Source: Lysinibacillus macroides | GTDB lineage: Bacteria > Bacillota > Bacilli > Bacillales_A > Planococcaceae | Length of the DNA: 64,000 bases | Assembly: GCF_001281525.1 (NCBI RefSeq) | Contig: NZ_LGCI01000010.1 | Coordinates: 486,869-550,868, forward strand | Reading direction: 5' to 3' | Part shown: positions 1-6,961 of the stretch, piece after piece | Position numbering within the stretch: the stretch's first letter is position 1 | Layout: each line of letters opens with the position of its first letter | Notes under the pieces: model-generated | The model's input: only the letters and a program-made list of their open reading frames with translations | What the model was told of the DNA's origin: nothing | Databases searched by the model: none | Made by a program: the position numbers and the translations under genes

Positions 1-97
1 CAATCAACGTTTCGCCACACGCTGTCACATCGGCTTCAATCAGGCCCGTGCGAAGCTAGAAGAAATGTTTGAGCAGCTGCACGAACCGACAAACTAG
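1..97 (+). CDS. 3' end of a gene running in from the left; sigma-70 region 4-like tail
   Basis: An open frame runs from base 2 to a TAG at 95-97 and gives about 31 residues, including QARAKLEEMFEQL near the end. The basic helix followed by an acidic amphipathic end resembles the last helix of sigma-70 family region 4.2, where an Arg/Lys-rich recognition helix is followed by a KLEE-type tail. The evidence is too short to be firm, and a truncated transposase or another HTH protein would look similar. The stretch is more G+C-rich than the DNA that follows it, and it is followed by a large inverted repeat that may end its transcript. Confidence 0.35.
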   Translation, partial: NQRFATRCHIGFNQARAKLEEMFEQLHEPTN

Positions 98-118
98 ACC
101 GGGACGCGCCAGCGCGAA

Positions 119-164
119 ATTTGAGTGTGTAGGAAAGGGCTAGCCCTATCCCACACACTCAAAT
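119..164. repeat. 46-bp near-perfect palindrome
   Basis: The two 23-base halves (119-141 and 142-164) are reverse complements with only two mismatches and no spacer. The outer arms read ATTTGAGTGTGT and ACACACTCAAAT. It sits just after the stop codon at 97 and could act as a strong terminator hairpin, but no T-run follows on the plus strand. It could also be an element end. Confidence 0.75.
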
Positions 165-226
165 CAACACTTCAAACAAGTCCAATTGAATACACAGGTG
201 ATGAGTTCCCTTGAACGGGTGAATCG

Positions 227-706
227 TCATTTACACAAAAATATTGACAGTACCATAAATCTAAAACGGTTATATACCTCTTTATATTCTTTATTAAATA
301 TGTTAAATGTTTCTTTTAAATTGATTCTAGAGAAGTTATAGTTTTCGATAGCTTTTAAAGTCTGCTCATTATCTGAAATAAAAATAAATGATTGATGCAA
401 ATCCTGTAATTTAGAAAATATATATTTCGCTGTCTTCTTTATCTCTTCGTTATTAAAATCATCTTTTAAAAATGTGTCAATAAACATAGGCATATTAACA
501 GTTTCTTTATTATCTATACTCATTTGATATATAGAAATATATTGAGCTATAAATGCCTGTACTTTAGACGCACCAGATAAATTAATGTCTACAGATTCCA
601 AGTTAGAATTATAGTAATTTTTATATGAAAATTTTAAATTAAGCTCCTCAAATGCTTCTATCATTAATTTTTGATACTTAGAAGCCACATCATCGGTATT
701 TCTCAA
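227..706 (-). CDS. hypothetical protein, AT-rich orphan
   Basis: An open frame of 159 codons begins with TTG at 706; the next in-frame ATG is residue 15 (MIEAFEEL) and no clear ribosome site marks either. The product looks soluble and helical, rich in Asn, Ile, Lys and Phe, without a signal peptide or membrane segment. I recognise no family. Base composition is much lower in G+C than the conserved chromosome to the right, which fits acquired DNA. Its neighbours are a possible sigma-factor tail and remnants of an XRE regulator. It may be real, but the start is uncertain. Confidence 0.5.
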   Translation of the reverse strand: MRNTDDVASKYQKLMIEAFEELNLKFSYKNYYNSNLESVDINLSGASKVQAFIAQYISIYQMSIDNKETVNMPMFIDTFLKDDFNNEEIKKTAKYIFSKLQDLHQSFIFISDNEQTLKAIENYNFSRINLKETFNIFNKEYKEVYNRFRFMVLSIFLCK

Positions 707-724
707 TCATATTTTTCAAAAAAG

Positions 725-829
725 ATGAATAACAATGATTGGTCAATAGTGGATTTAGAAAAAATTGCTGGGGCACTTGAAGCATCTTTTGAAGTTGTTT
801 TCAAAACAAAAAGTGGTAAAATATTTTGA
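725..829 (+). pseudogene. remnant of a small XRE-type regulator (C-terminal part)
   Basis: A 34-codon frame from ATG 725 contains VDLEKIAGALEASFEVVF, the pattern seen at the end of many phage-type XRE regulators (last helix of the HTH domain followed by a short beta strand). The DNA-binding helices are missing, so this is a fragment. It lies directly before a second fragment of a different XRE protein at 843-971, suggesting that recombination joined two broken regulators. Confidence 0.4.
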
Positions 830-842
830 AACGGTTAGACGT

Positions 843-971
843 ATGTATAACAACACAACAATGCAATATCAACTAGATACACTAGGAGCATTGTGCAAAG
901 CATTAGAATGTGAAATCGGCGACTTGTTAGAAATTATCGAGGAACCAGGGGAAAACGGCGAAAAAATCTAA
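843..971 (+). pseudogene. 5'-truncated XRE-family transcription regulator
   Basis: The segment starting MYNNTT and continuing LDTLGALCKALECEIGDLLEII is the second half of a Cro/CI-type HTH domain, the subgroup of about 70 residues whose conserved end reads LxxLCxALxCxxGDLLE. The expected first 25 to 30 residues, with helices 1 to 3 of the HTH, are not encoded upstream in any frame, so the gene has lost its 5' end. A longer frame opens at TTG 765 but its N-terminal residues do not look like an HTH. It stops 23 bases before the toxin frame. Confidence 0.6.
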
Positions 972-993
972 CCACACCTGCACATAAAAATTG

Positions 994-1326
994 ATGGCAT
1001 TACTCGACACAAGCTATAATAAATGTAGAGTACCTGCCATTGCTAAGATGGAGGGGAGAACAACGGAAATTCAGTTTTCTAAGGTTGCAGTAAAATTCAT
1101 CAATGCAGCGGATAAGCCAACAAAAGCACGAATCAAAAAAGCTATTGATGGGCTACGCGAAATCCCACCTAGTGGAGATATTAAAGTTTTACGAGGTTAT
1201 CAGCCCACTATGTATAGGCTTCGTGTAGGTAAATATCGAATTGTATATGAAATAATTTCTGAAAATCAAGATTCTCCATTTATCTATATTCGTGATATAG
1301 ATTCACGTGGCGACATCTACAAATAA
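994..1326 (+). CDS. RelE/ParE-superfamily toxin
   Basis: The protein has the RelE fold signature: FSKVAVKFINAADKPTKARI in the first helix and LRGYQPTMYRLRVGKYRIVYEI in the central beta sheet, followed by a final strand with IRDIDSRGDIYK. Family members are ribosome-dependent or ribosome-independent RNases, or gyrase poisons, neutralised by a partner antitoxin. The Arg residues in RLRVGKYRI are those usually needed for activity. The annotated ATG (994) gives 110 residues; family members are usually about 90, so ATG 1048 (MEGRTTEIQF) is a good alternative. The likely antitoxin gene starts 14 bases after the stop, giving a toxin-first order. Whether the toxin is active cannot be seen. Confidence 0.8.
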   Translation: MALLDTSYNKCRVPAIAKMEGRTTEIQFSKVAVKFINAADKPTKARIKKAIDGLREIPPSGDIKVLRGYQPTMYRLRVGKYRIVYEIISENQDSPFIYIRDIDSRGDIYK

Positions 1327-1340
1327 GAGGAGGGCTACAC

Positions 1341-1553
1341 ATGAGTAAACGCGCACAGGACTTAGTAGAAATGTTCAATTTATTACCTGAATCCGAGCAA
1401 GATTTAGCGTATGAAATGGTAAAGCGCCTTGTACTTGCCTGGGATAATGATTATACTAAGCTAACACCCATAGAACGCGCACGACTTGAAGAATCAACCC
1501 AAGATTTAAAACGGGGCGAAGTAACTAACTACGCTGATATTGATTGGAACTGA
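1341..1553 (+). CDS. antitoxin partner of the RelE-type toxin
   Basis: This 70-residue protein starts at ATG 1341 behind a strong AGAGGAGGG site. The first half is a helix (RAQDLVEMFNLLPESEQDLAYEMVKRLV) and the end has the acidic tail LTPIERARLEESTQDLKRGEVTNYADIDW. That tail is typical of small antitoxins of Firmicutes RelE pairs, where the C-terminal segment wraps around the toxin. A DNA-binding motif is not evident, so autoregulation may be weak or may have depended on the broken XRE gene upstream. It is followed by a terminator. Confidence 0.75.
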   Translation: MSKRAQDLVEMFNLLPESEQDLAYEMVKRLVLAWDNDYTKLTPIERARLEESTQDLKRGEVTNYADIDWN

Positions 1554-1565
1554 ACAACCACAACA

Positions 1566-1600
1566 AAAAGCATCTACTCTCATGGAGCGGATGCTTTTGC
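1566..1600 (+). terminator. rho-independent terminator of the toxin-antitoxin pair
   Basis: The arms AAAAGCATC (1566-1574) and GATGCTTTT (1590-1598) form a hairpin ending in a short T-run, 12 bases after the antitoxin stop codon. Confidence 0.75.
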
Positions 1601-1677
1601 ATAGAAACGGTTATTTATCTGTGAGGAATTTGTATGAAGCCTCTTAAAGACATTTAAAATACTAAGAAGACCACCCA

Positions 1678-1839
1678 TCACGATGAAGTGAACCCTTTTC
1701 CTGTTTCTTTATAAGCAGCCTTCCATTTTGCTAAAAAATAATTGAAGACAAAACGCGAACAACCGATTGTTTTAGCTATGAGGATTTCTTGTTCTTTGTT
1801 TGGATAGATACGGAATTTGTATGCTTTGTTGACCAACAC
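1678..1839 (-). pseudogene. N-terminal fragment of an IS200/IS605-type TnpB
   Basis: Reading leftward from a GTG at 1839, the frame gives VLVNKAYKFRIYPNKEQ, then IGCSRFVFNYFL and AKWKAAYKETGKGFT. This is the characteristic N-terminal segment of TnpB proteins of the IS605/IS1341 group (YKFRIYPxxxQ, then CRFVYNxFL). It stops after about 53 residues, so the RuvC-like domain and zinc ribbon are gone. The open frame continues upstream to 1920 but that part is non-coding leader of the element. It is the debris of an insertion sequence cut by a deletion near 1680. Confidence 0.8.
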
Positions 1840-1906
1840 ACGAAACGCCTCCCTCTTTCCCCGAATGTTTGTTTCTATTTTAACCGAAAGGGAGTCGCTT
1901 TGGCTA

Positions 1907-2110
1907 TCACCAACCGCCATTCATCGCCCACTTACTACGCCCTACACATTCCTTGAAGTGGAAGTCTTCTGTCGGAAAACGATAAAATTGAGTAAAAGTT
2001 ATTGCTTTTTTTTCTAATGTTTGATTGAGAGCATCTATCGTTGCTTTCAATTTGTCTTGATAACTACTATACGTATCAAAACTATCTTCAGAGCCAAGAT
2101 TTTCATACAT
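1907..2110 (-). pseudogene. small unknown gene fused to the end of the TnpB element
   Basis: A frame of 67 codons starts at ATG 2110. The first 35 or so residues (MYENLGSEDSFDTYSSYQDK, then LKATIDALNQTLEKK) look like a genuine N-terminus. The remainder runs into the leader of the TnpB remnant and is probably not native. The start overlaps the stop of the short ORF just upstream, as in a translationally coupled pair. This suggests that an IS605-type element inserted into, and then eroded, the second gene of a small operon. The function is unknown. Confidence 0.4.
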
Positions 2111-2252
2111 AACTCACCAACCCAATGAATTCTTTATATACAGTTTTATTAATCGTTATCGTTTCTGTAATCAAATTATGCTTCTCTATGTATGTCAATA
2201 CTTTATGAGTAGACAAATAAGCCCTGTTCACGCCCGTTGATTCAACAAACAT
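2103..2252 (-). CDS. short hypothetical ORF or C-terminal gene remnant
   Basis: The frame from ATG 2252 encodes 49 residues ending LITETITINKTVYKEFIGLV plus SYV, and its TGA overlaps the ATG of the next small gene. The 3' portion looks protein-like (alternating hydrophobic and charged residues), but no ribosome site is visible and the frame opens only a few codons further upstream. It is either a very small gene or the tail of a degraded larger one. I do not recognise it. Confidence 0.3.
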   Translation of the reverse strand: MFVESTGVNRAYLSTHKVLTYIEKHNLITETITINKTVYKEFIGLVSYV

Positions 2253-2273
2253 TACTTCTAATAAACCACTTAT

Positions 2274-2542
2274 TCATACGTAAAATCTATTTATCTTTTC
2301 TATTTTAGCTGGAATAGCATCTAGTTCACGAATATTCTATTAGGATTGTCTATTGAAACCTTAACACCTAACCAAGTAACAATACCTCCGATTATTGCTC
2401 CAGTAAAACCTATGAATCCTGCTGCTATCGTTGGTTCCCATAACCCAGTTTCATAGAAAACAACTATTACAACTAAAAAAAGCTACTAAAGAAGTTATCC
2501 TAAACTAATATAAAAAATATTGTTCAAAGTTTTTTCTGTCAT
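2274..2542 (-). pseudogene. frameshifted small membrane protein
   Basis: A good ribosome site (GACAGGAGGATTAG) precedes ATG 2542. The frame starts MTEKTLNNIFYISLG and then hits a stop. In other frames the same strand continues with LVVIVVFYETGLWEPTIAAG, then FIGFTGAIIGGIVTWLGVKV, then RELDAIPAKIEKINRFYV and a stop at 2274. Reassembled, it is a protein of about 85 residues with two hydrophobic segments and a short basic tail. At least two frameshifts separate the pieces. Small two-helix proteins of this kind occur in phages and as accessory proteins, but no family is recognisable. Confidence 0.55.
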
Positions 2543-2790
2543 TTCTAATCCTCCTGTCTACCTATATTATAAACGATTCATAATACTAAAAGAATTCCAG
2601 CTACATGGGATAAGCTTCTATACAAATTCACAGCGGAGACATTCTTTTTAGGATGAGCAACATAGACAGCGGTTTGAAAAAGGGATACGAGGAAATACGT
2701 TTATAAACATTCACTCCGATGTATTTAATCGATTTTAATCTATTCAACAATTTAGACTAATTACACATTCCTATACACACGCCACCAAGC

Positions 2791-3675
2791 ATGAAAGGAA
2801 TGGATAAGGTGAACATATATAAATCAGCAAAAGAATCAGAAGTATACTACTATTTCAATGCTAAGGGTGAAAAACTGTGGATGTACCGCCATAAATATTA
2901 TGATGCGGCTAATAAACGAAGAGAAAAGAAGAAAAGCAGCATTGAAAGCCCTCTTGGAAGTAAAGGCTGCAACGTTGCATGGTGAAACAAAACATATAGA
3001 ACATGATAACCTAACTGTCACTCAATGGCTAGATAGTACACCTGACCAACTCAGCATCTTGCTAGATTCTATCAAGCAAAAGAATATAGCCTACTACAGC
3101 TTATTTTTAACCATTGCCTACACAGGAATGCGAAAAGGGGAAGCATTGGGGCTTCAATGGCGGAATGCGGAATATCGACTTTGCCAATCAAACGATTACC
3201 ATTGGTCGTACTAGAGGATGTAACGGTGTAGGCTCTACAAAAACCCAAAATAGTGAGCGTACTATCAAAGTGGATGACATTGTAATGGAACAGCTACCGA
3301 ACAACTGTTAAAGCTCTTTTACTTTCACATGGTAGAAAGCTGCATAACGATATAACGAAGGGTGATTCGTTTATTTTCCTTTCACCATATACAGTAAAGC
3401 CCTTTGAACCTATTGGCTTAAATGCTACATTTAATCGCATGGTAGCAACGGCTGAACTTCCAGCTACAACCATTCATGGATTACGGCACACACATGCTAC
3501 GATCCTTATGAATAATGGTATACCCGTCAAGGCTATTGCTGAACGCTTAGGGAATACACCTGAAATGATTCATACAACATACGGACATGTATTAAAGGAA
3601 ATGGAAGCACAAGCAGTATCCGTATTTAGTGAAAGTTTAAACGCAATTGGGGCTAAAAGTGGGGCTAGCATTTAG
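2791..3675 (+). pseudogene. degraded phage-type tyrosine recombinase (integrase)
   Basis: Four frame segments reconstruct one integrase. From 2791 comes an arm-binding domain (YYYFNAKGEKLWMYRHKYYD). After a shift near 2940 comes KAALKALLEVKAATLHGETK, then LTVTQWLD joined directly to TPDQLSILLDSI, so most of the core-binding domain is missing. Then comes the catalytic Arg box (TIAYTGMRKGEALGLQW). After shifts near 3165 and 3300 comes ATTIHGLRHTHATILMNNG with the HxxR motif and TTYGHVLKEMEAQAV with the catalytic Tyr. The catalytic residues are still readable but the gene cannot make an active protein. It marks the right edge of a dead integrative element next to conserved chromosome. Confidence 0.9.
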
Positions 3676-3722
3676 CTAACCCACTCTTAAACCACTTCAT
3701 ATCAATGTTTTTGTATTACCCG

Positions 3723-4259
3723 TTATTTTACAAGTTGTAATATAGTCTTAAATTGTGGATGATCGGCATGCTGTAACAACTCATATAAAATCATTTCCGT
3801 ACTTGTTGGAGCAATACCAAGTGCTTGCATTTTAGTTAGCCCGACCTCTTTATTAGCTTTTGTACGAGAGGACACCGCATCTACCACAACCTCCACTTCA
3901 AATCCCTGCTCCTTCAGCTGTCTAGCTGTTTGATAGACACAAATATGAGTTTCAATACCTGTAACAATAAATTGCGAACGCCCACTCGCTTTCATCGCTT
4001 CGACAAATGTTTCTTCCTGACAAGCACTAAAGGCCATTTTCGCTATCGCCTCCCCTTGTAAATGTTGGGCAATCTCCAATGCTGTGCCTCCTAATCGGCT
4101 CGGATTTTGTTCCAGCCATAAAATCGGTACTTCAAGTGCTTGCATTGCTTGTACCAGCTTTGATACATTGGCAATTATCGTTTCACTCTCATCAACAATT
4201 GTTGCTAGTTTCCCTTGGACATCCACAACCACTAAACATACTTTTTCTACTGTAAACAT
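3723..4259 (-). CDS. isochorismatase-family cysteine hydrolase (YcaC-like)
   Basis: The 178-residue protein has the fold and catalytic triad of the isochorismatase-like hydrolases: Asp in CLVVVDVQGK near residue 13, Lys in EAIAKMAFSA, and Cys in VTGIETHICVYQTARQL. The GIETHICV stretch carries the non-proline cis-peptide and the nucleophile. Close relatives (YcaC group) are soluble enzymes of unsettled substrate, so true isochorismatase activity should not be assumed. It is transcribed divergently from serC and starts at ATG 4259, the first codon after an AT-rich stretch; a moderate AGGGGAG site precedes it. The left neighbour is the dead integrase, so this is where conserved chromosome begins. 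Confidence 0.85.
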   Translation of the reverse strand: MFTVEKVCLVVVDVQGKLATIVDESETIIANVSKLVQAMQALEVPILWLEQNPSRLGGTALEIAQHLQGEAIAKMAFSACQEETFVEAMKASGRSQFIVTGIETHICVYQTARQLKEQGFEVEVVVDAVSSRTKANKEVGLTKMQALGIAPTSTEMILYELLQHADHPQFKTILQLVK

Positions 4260-4581
4260 TTATTGCACACTCCCCTTTTTCTTTTTATTATACAAAAAAC
4301 TTCTCTACTATGCTGTTCCTCACGAGCACTCCACAAATACGAACATTCCAAAATTAAATAACTATTTAAAAGCAGCAATAACGAAAATTATATATAAATG
4401 AAAGTATTATTTCTTCTTTCATTCGTGTTTTAATGATTAATATGCCTAAAATATGTAGATTTTATTGCGAGCCTGTCGATATTTTGCTCAAATATTAAGA
4501 ATTTTATTTTTTCTCTTGAAAAGTACGGTATAATTCAGTAAAGTTCTGTTATCTTATAACAAAAATAAGGAGTGTATCGCC
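4260..4581. promoter_or_regulatory. AT-rich divergent intergenic region with serC promoter
   Basis: This 320-base gap separates two divergent genes. A TATAAT -10 box lies at 4529-4534, 48 bases before the serC start, with only a weak T-rich -35 region upstream. An AAGGAG ribosome site at 4567-4572 serves serC. Nothing else, such as a riboswitch fold, is evident. Confidence 0.45.
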
Positions 4582-5673
4582 TTGACACAACGTGCATACA
4601 ATTTTAACGCAGGTCCATCTGCACTACCACAAGAAGTATTAGAAAAAGCTCAACAGCAATTAGTAAACTTCCATGATTCTGGTATGTCTATTATGGAGAT
4701 GAGTCATCGTAGTGCTATTTTTGATGAAGTACATAATGAAGCTATTGCCCTATTAAAGAAGCTTTACGCAATCCCTGAAAACTACGAGGTGTTATTCCTA
4801 CAAGGTGGCGCAAGCCTTCAATTTACAATGGTGCCTATGAACTTTTTAGCAGCTGATCAGAAAGCTAGCTATATCTTATCAGGCTCATGGTCTGAAAAAG
4901 CATTCAAGGAAGCAAAATTATTTGGTACACCGGTTGAAGTTGGGAGCACAAAAGACAATCAATACCGTAATATCCCTGCATTAGAGGATATTCATTTTAA
5001 TGAAGATGATGCCTATGTGCATATCACTTCCAATAACACAATTTACGGTACACAATGGAAAGAATTCCCTGAAACAGGAAATGTCCCATTAATCGCTGAT
5101 ATGTCCAGTGATATTCTATCAAAGCCTATTGATATTCAAAAATTTGGGCTGATCTATGCAGGCGCTCAAAAAAATCTTGGACCTTCAGGTGTAACAGTTG
5201 TCATTATTCGCAAAGACCTACTTGAAAAAGCAAATAAAAATATTCCAACCATGTTAAAATACACAACGCATGCGGATAGTAATTCTCTTTATAATACTCC
5301 TCCAACATTCGGTATTTATATGCTAGGAGAAGTGTTGAAATGGGTAGAGGCTAAAGGTGGCGTTGCTGAAATTGAGAAGCATAATGAATTAAAGGCAAAG
5401 GTTATTTATGATGCCATTGATAATAGCAATGGTTTCTATAAAGGACATGCAGTACCAGAAAGCCGTTCACTCATGAATATTACATTCCGCGTTACTGATG
5501 AGGAGCTTGAAAAGCAATTCCTTACTGAGGCAAAAGCAGCGGGCTTTGTAGGGCTAAATGGACATCGTTCTGTCGGGGGCTGCCGTGCTTCCACTTACAA
5601 TGCTGTACCATTAGAGGCATGTGAGGCTTTACGAGACTTTATGGTAGATTTCCAACAAAAGCATCAAGCATAA
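4582..5673 (+). CDS. serC: phosphoserine aminotransferase
   Basis: SerC converts 3-phosphohydroxypyruvate and glutamate to phosphoserine and 2-oxoglutarate in serine synthesis, and acts in vitamin B6 synthesis in some bacteria. The sequence opens with RAYNFNAGPSALPQEVLEKA and MEMSHRSAIF, typical of the family; the PLP lysine is in IYAGAQKNLGPSG near residue 196, and RSVGGCRAS near the C-terminus is the conserved substrate-binding region. At 363 residues it is full length. The start is TTG 4582, placed by AAGGAG nine bases upstream; there is no better ATG. It stands alone and ends with a terminator. Confidence 0.96.
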   Translation: MTQRAYNFNAGPSALPQEVLEKAQQQLVNFHDSGMSIMEMSHRSAIFDEVHNEAIALLKKLYAIPENYEVLFLQGGASLQFTMVPMNFLAADQKASYILSGSWSEKAFKEAKLFGTPVEVGSTKDNQYRNIPALEDIHFNEDDAYVHITSNNTIYGTQWKEFPETGNVPLIADMSSDILSKPIDIQKFGLIYAGAQKNLGPSGVTVVIIRKDLLEKANKNIPTMLKYTTHADSNSLYNTPPTFGIYMLGEVLKWVEAKGGVAEIEKHNELKAKVIYDAIDNSNGFYKGHAVPESRSLMNITFRVTDEELEKQFLTEAKAAGFVGLNGHRSVGGCRASTYNAVPLEACEALRDFMVDFQQKHQA

Positions 5674-5678
5674 TCATG

Positions 5679-5723
5679 AAAAACGACGATAAATTACGCT
5701 TCTGTAATGATTCGTCGTTTTTT
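5679..5723 (+). terminator. terminator after serC
   Basis: AAAACGACGA pairs with TCGTCGTTTT around an AT-rich loop and is followed by a T-run. Confidence 0.85.
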
Positions 5724-5852
5724 ATTGGAAAACTATATGATTTATAGCAAATTTAACGCTTAGGACTTTACACAGCGCAAAAGAATTTGAGAAAAATATA
5801 GTTTTTTCAATTGCCTAGCGGACATATTACCAACCTTTAGTGCTTCCTTGAA

Positions 5853-5861
5853 CATAGATTA
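5853..5861 (+). promoter_or_regulatory. possible mother-cell sigma -10 element (CATAnnnTA)
   Basis: CATAGATTA lies 50 bases before the start of the Cys-rich gene and matches the CATAnnnTA pattern of sigma-K-type -10 boxes; an AC dinucleotide sits 18 bases upstream. The motif is short, so chance occurrence is quite possible. Confidence 0.25.
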
Positions 5862-5910
5862 TTACTGTAAGGGTTACTCTTACGAATCTAGTTGAAGGGA
5901 GGTCTTGAGA

Positions 5911-6255
5911 ATGGAAGACAAACGCTATATGACACATATGAACTGGCAAGGCTGCAAATGTCCTAAAAAAGAGGAGCAACGCTGTCCACGTAAACCAGAA
6001 AAATGCCCTTGTCAAAATACACCAAGAATGAGCAGCAACTGTAGAGGCTGTGCTTGTCACCAATTAAGAAAATTAGAGCTTGCAGCAACTGTAGATATTT
6101 TCTTAGAGGGCGGTGTTAGCTTCTTAGGTTTAACATTTCTTTCCTTTGATCCACGTACTTGCTGTGCATACTTCCTTGAAGCAGGTGCGGCAGCTACTTC
6201 TCCATTAATTGTAGATTGTAATAAAATTGTTGCACTTCGTAGAGTAGCAGCTTAA
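5911..6255 (+). CDS. cysteine-rich protein, possible spore outer-layer component
   Basis: The 114-residue product has a basic N-terminal third with paired cysteines (GCKCPKK, RCPRKPEKCPCQ, CRGCACHQLRKLE), then a more hydrophobic beta-rich part (VDIFLEGGVSFLGLTFLSFD, TCCAYFLEAGAA). About ten Cys residues suggest disulphide crosslinking or metal binding. The combination of a Cys-rich head and a conserved CHQLRxLELxxTVDIFL segment is seen in uncharacterised proteins of spore formers, and I infer a coat or exosporium role. The start ATG 5911 follows GGGAGG by eight bases and is preferred to TTG 5905. It is a single gene with its own terminator. Confidence 0.7.
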   Translation: MEDKRYMTHMNWQGCKCPKKEEQRCPRKPEKCPCQNTPRMSSNCRGCACHQLRKLELAATVDIFLEGGVSFLGLTFLSFDPRTCCAYFLEAGAAATSPLIVDCNKIVALRRVAA

Positions 6256-6262
6256 TGATTTG

Positions 6263-6298
6263 AGAGGGAGCTTCTCGCATGAAGCTACCCTCTTTTTT
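6263..6298 (+). terminator. terminator after the Cys-rich gene
   Basis: AGAGGGAGCTTC pairs with GAAGCTACCCTCT (one bulge) and runs into TTTTTT. Confidence 0.85.
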
Positions 6299-6473
6299 GA
6301 TGTTAACATTCTTATTCAGCTACTTTTGATGCTCTATCCGTTATTTTCATTACTCTATCCACCAACTCTGCCACCTCTAACTAAAAAACACTGCCACTAT
6401 TATGAGGGCACTGAAAAACTAAAAAATTCATTCTTTTATATTAGTAATCTGTCTTTTATTAGATTTGAAAACT

Positions 6474-6520
6474 TAAAAAAGTCGATTTGTATCACATTTT
6501 TGTGACAAATCGACTTTTTC
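6474..6520 (-). terminator. strong hairpin ending the znuC-znuB-zur operon
   Basis: AAAAAAGTCGATTTGT pairs with ACAAATCGACTTTTT around a loop with further pairing (ATCACA with TGTGA). A- and T-runs on both sides allow bidirectional use; it lies 13 bases beyond the zur stop. Confidence 0.85.
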
Positions 6521-6532
6521 AGTGCCTTCCTA

Positions 6533-6961
6533 TTATGTTGGCAGCGTTTCTTGCTTACACTCAGGACATTTCCCGTATATTTCAAATTTATGATTTTCAA
6601 TTTCATAGTCTGGCAGTTTTTCACCCAGCATCTCCATTGGACAAAGGTTAAGCTCTTTGACATTGCCACAGTCCATACAAATAAAATGATGGTGATGATG
6701 TGCGGATTCACAGTGCATACGAAAATTGCGCTCACCAGATAGCTCGGTTTCCTCTAAGATCCCAAGCTTCACAAATGTTGCAAGGTTGCGATAAATTGTA
6801 TCAAAGCTCATCCCAGGAAAATCTTTCTTCAAAACATCTAATAAATCACGTGCTGTTAGATATTTATCCGTTGCCGCAAACATATCTAATATTAACTCTC
6901 GCTTATCTGTTTTTTTATAGCCATTTTCTTTTAAAATTTCCCACGCTCTCGAAACGTTCAT
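6533..6961 (-). CDS. zur: Fur-family zinc uptake regulator
   Basis: This Fur-family repressor has 142 residues. The winged-helix DNA-binding half contains [13 protein letters not shown] and [17 protein letters not shown]. The metal-binding half has the His cluster [18 protein letters not shown] and a second Cys pair in [10 protein letters not shown], which together form the structural zinc site (CxxC twice). Placement as the last gene of a zinc ABC transporter operon, with a Zur-box-like operator upstream, identifies it as Zur rather than Fur or PerR. Its ATG overlaps the znuB stop by four bases (ATGA). Zur-Zn binds the operator and shuts off uptake, giving negative feedback on its own operon. 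Confidence 0.92.
   Translation of the reverse strand: MNVSRAWEILKENGYKKTDKRELILDMFAATDKYLTARDLLDVLKKDFPGMSFDTIYRNLATFVKLGILEETELSGERNFRMHCESAHHHHHFICMDCGNVKELNLCPMEMLGEKLPDYEIENHKFEIYGKCPECKQETLPT

Noticed and set aside
1817-2017. Plus-strand ORF opposite the TnpB fragment
   Set aside because: Antisense to the TnpB reading frame and its leader; no independent support.
4084-4401. Plus-strand ORF across the start of the isochorismatase-like gene
   Set aside because: Overlaps a well-supported gene on the other strand and then runs through non-coding AT-rich DNA.
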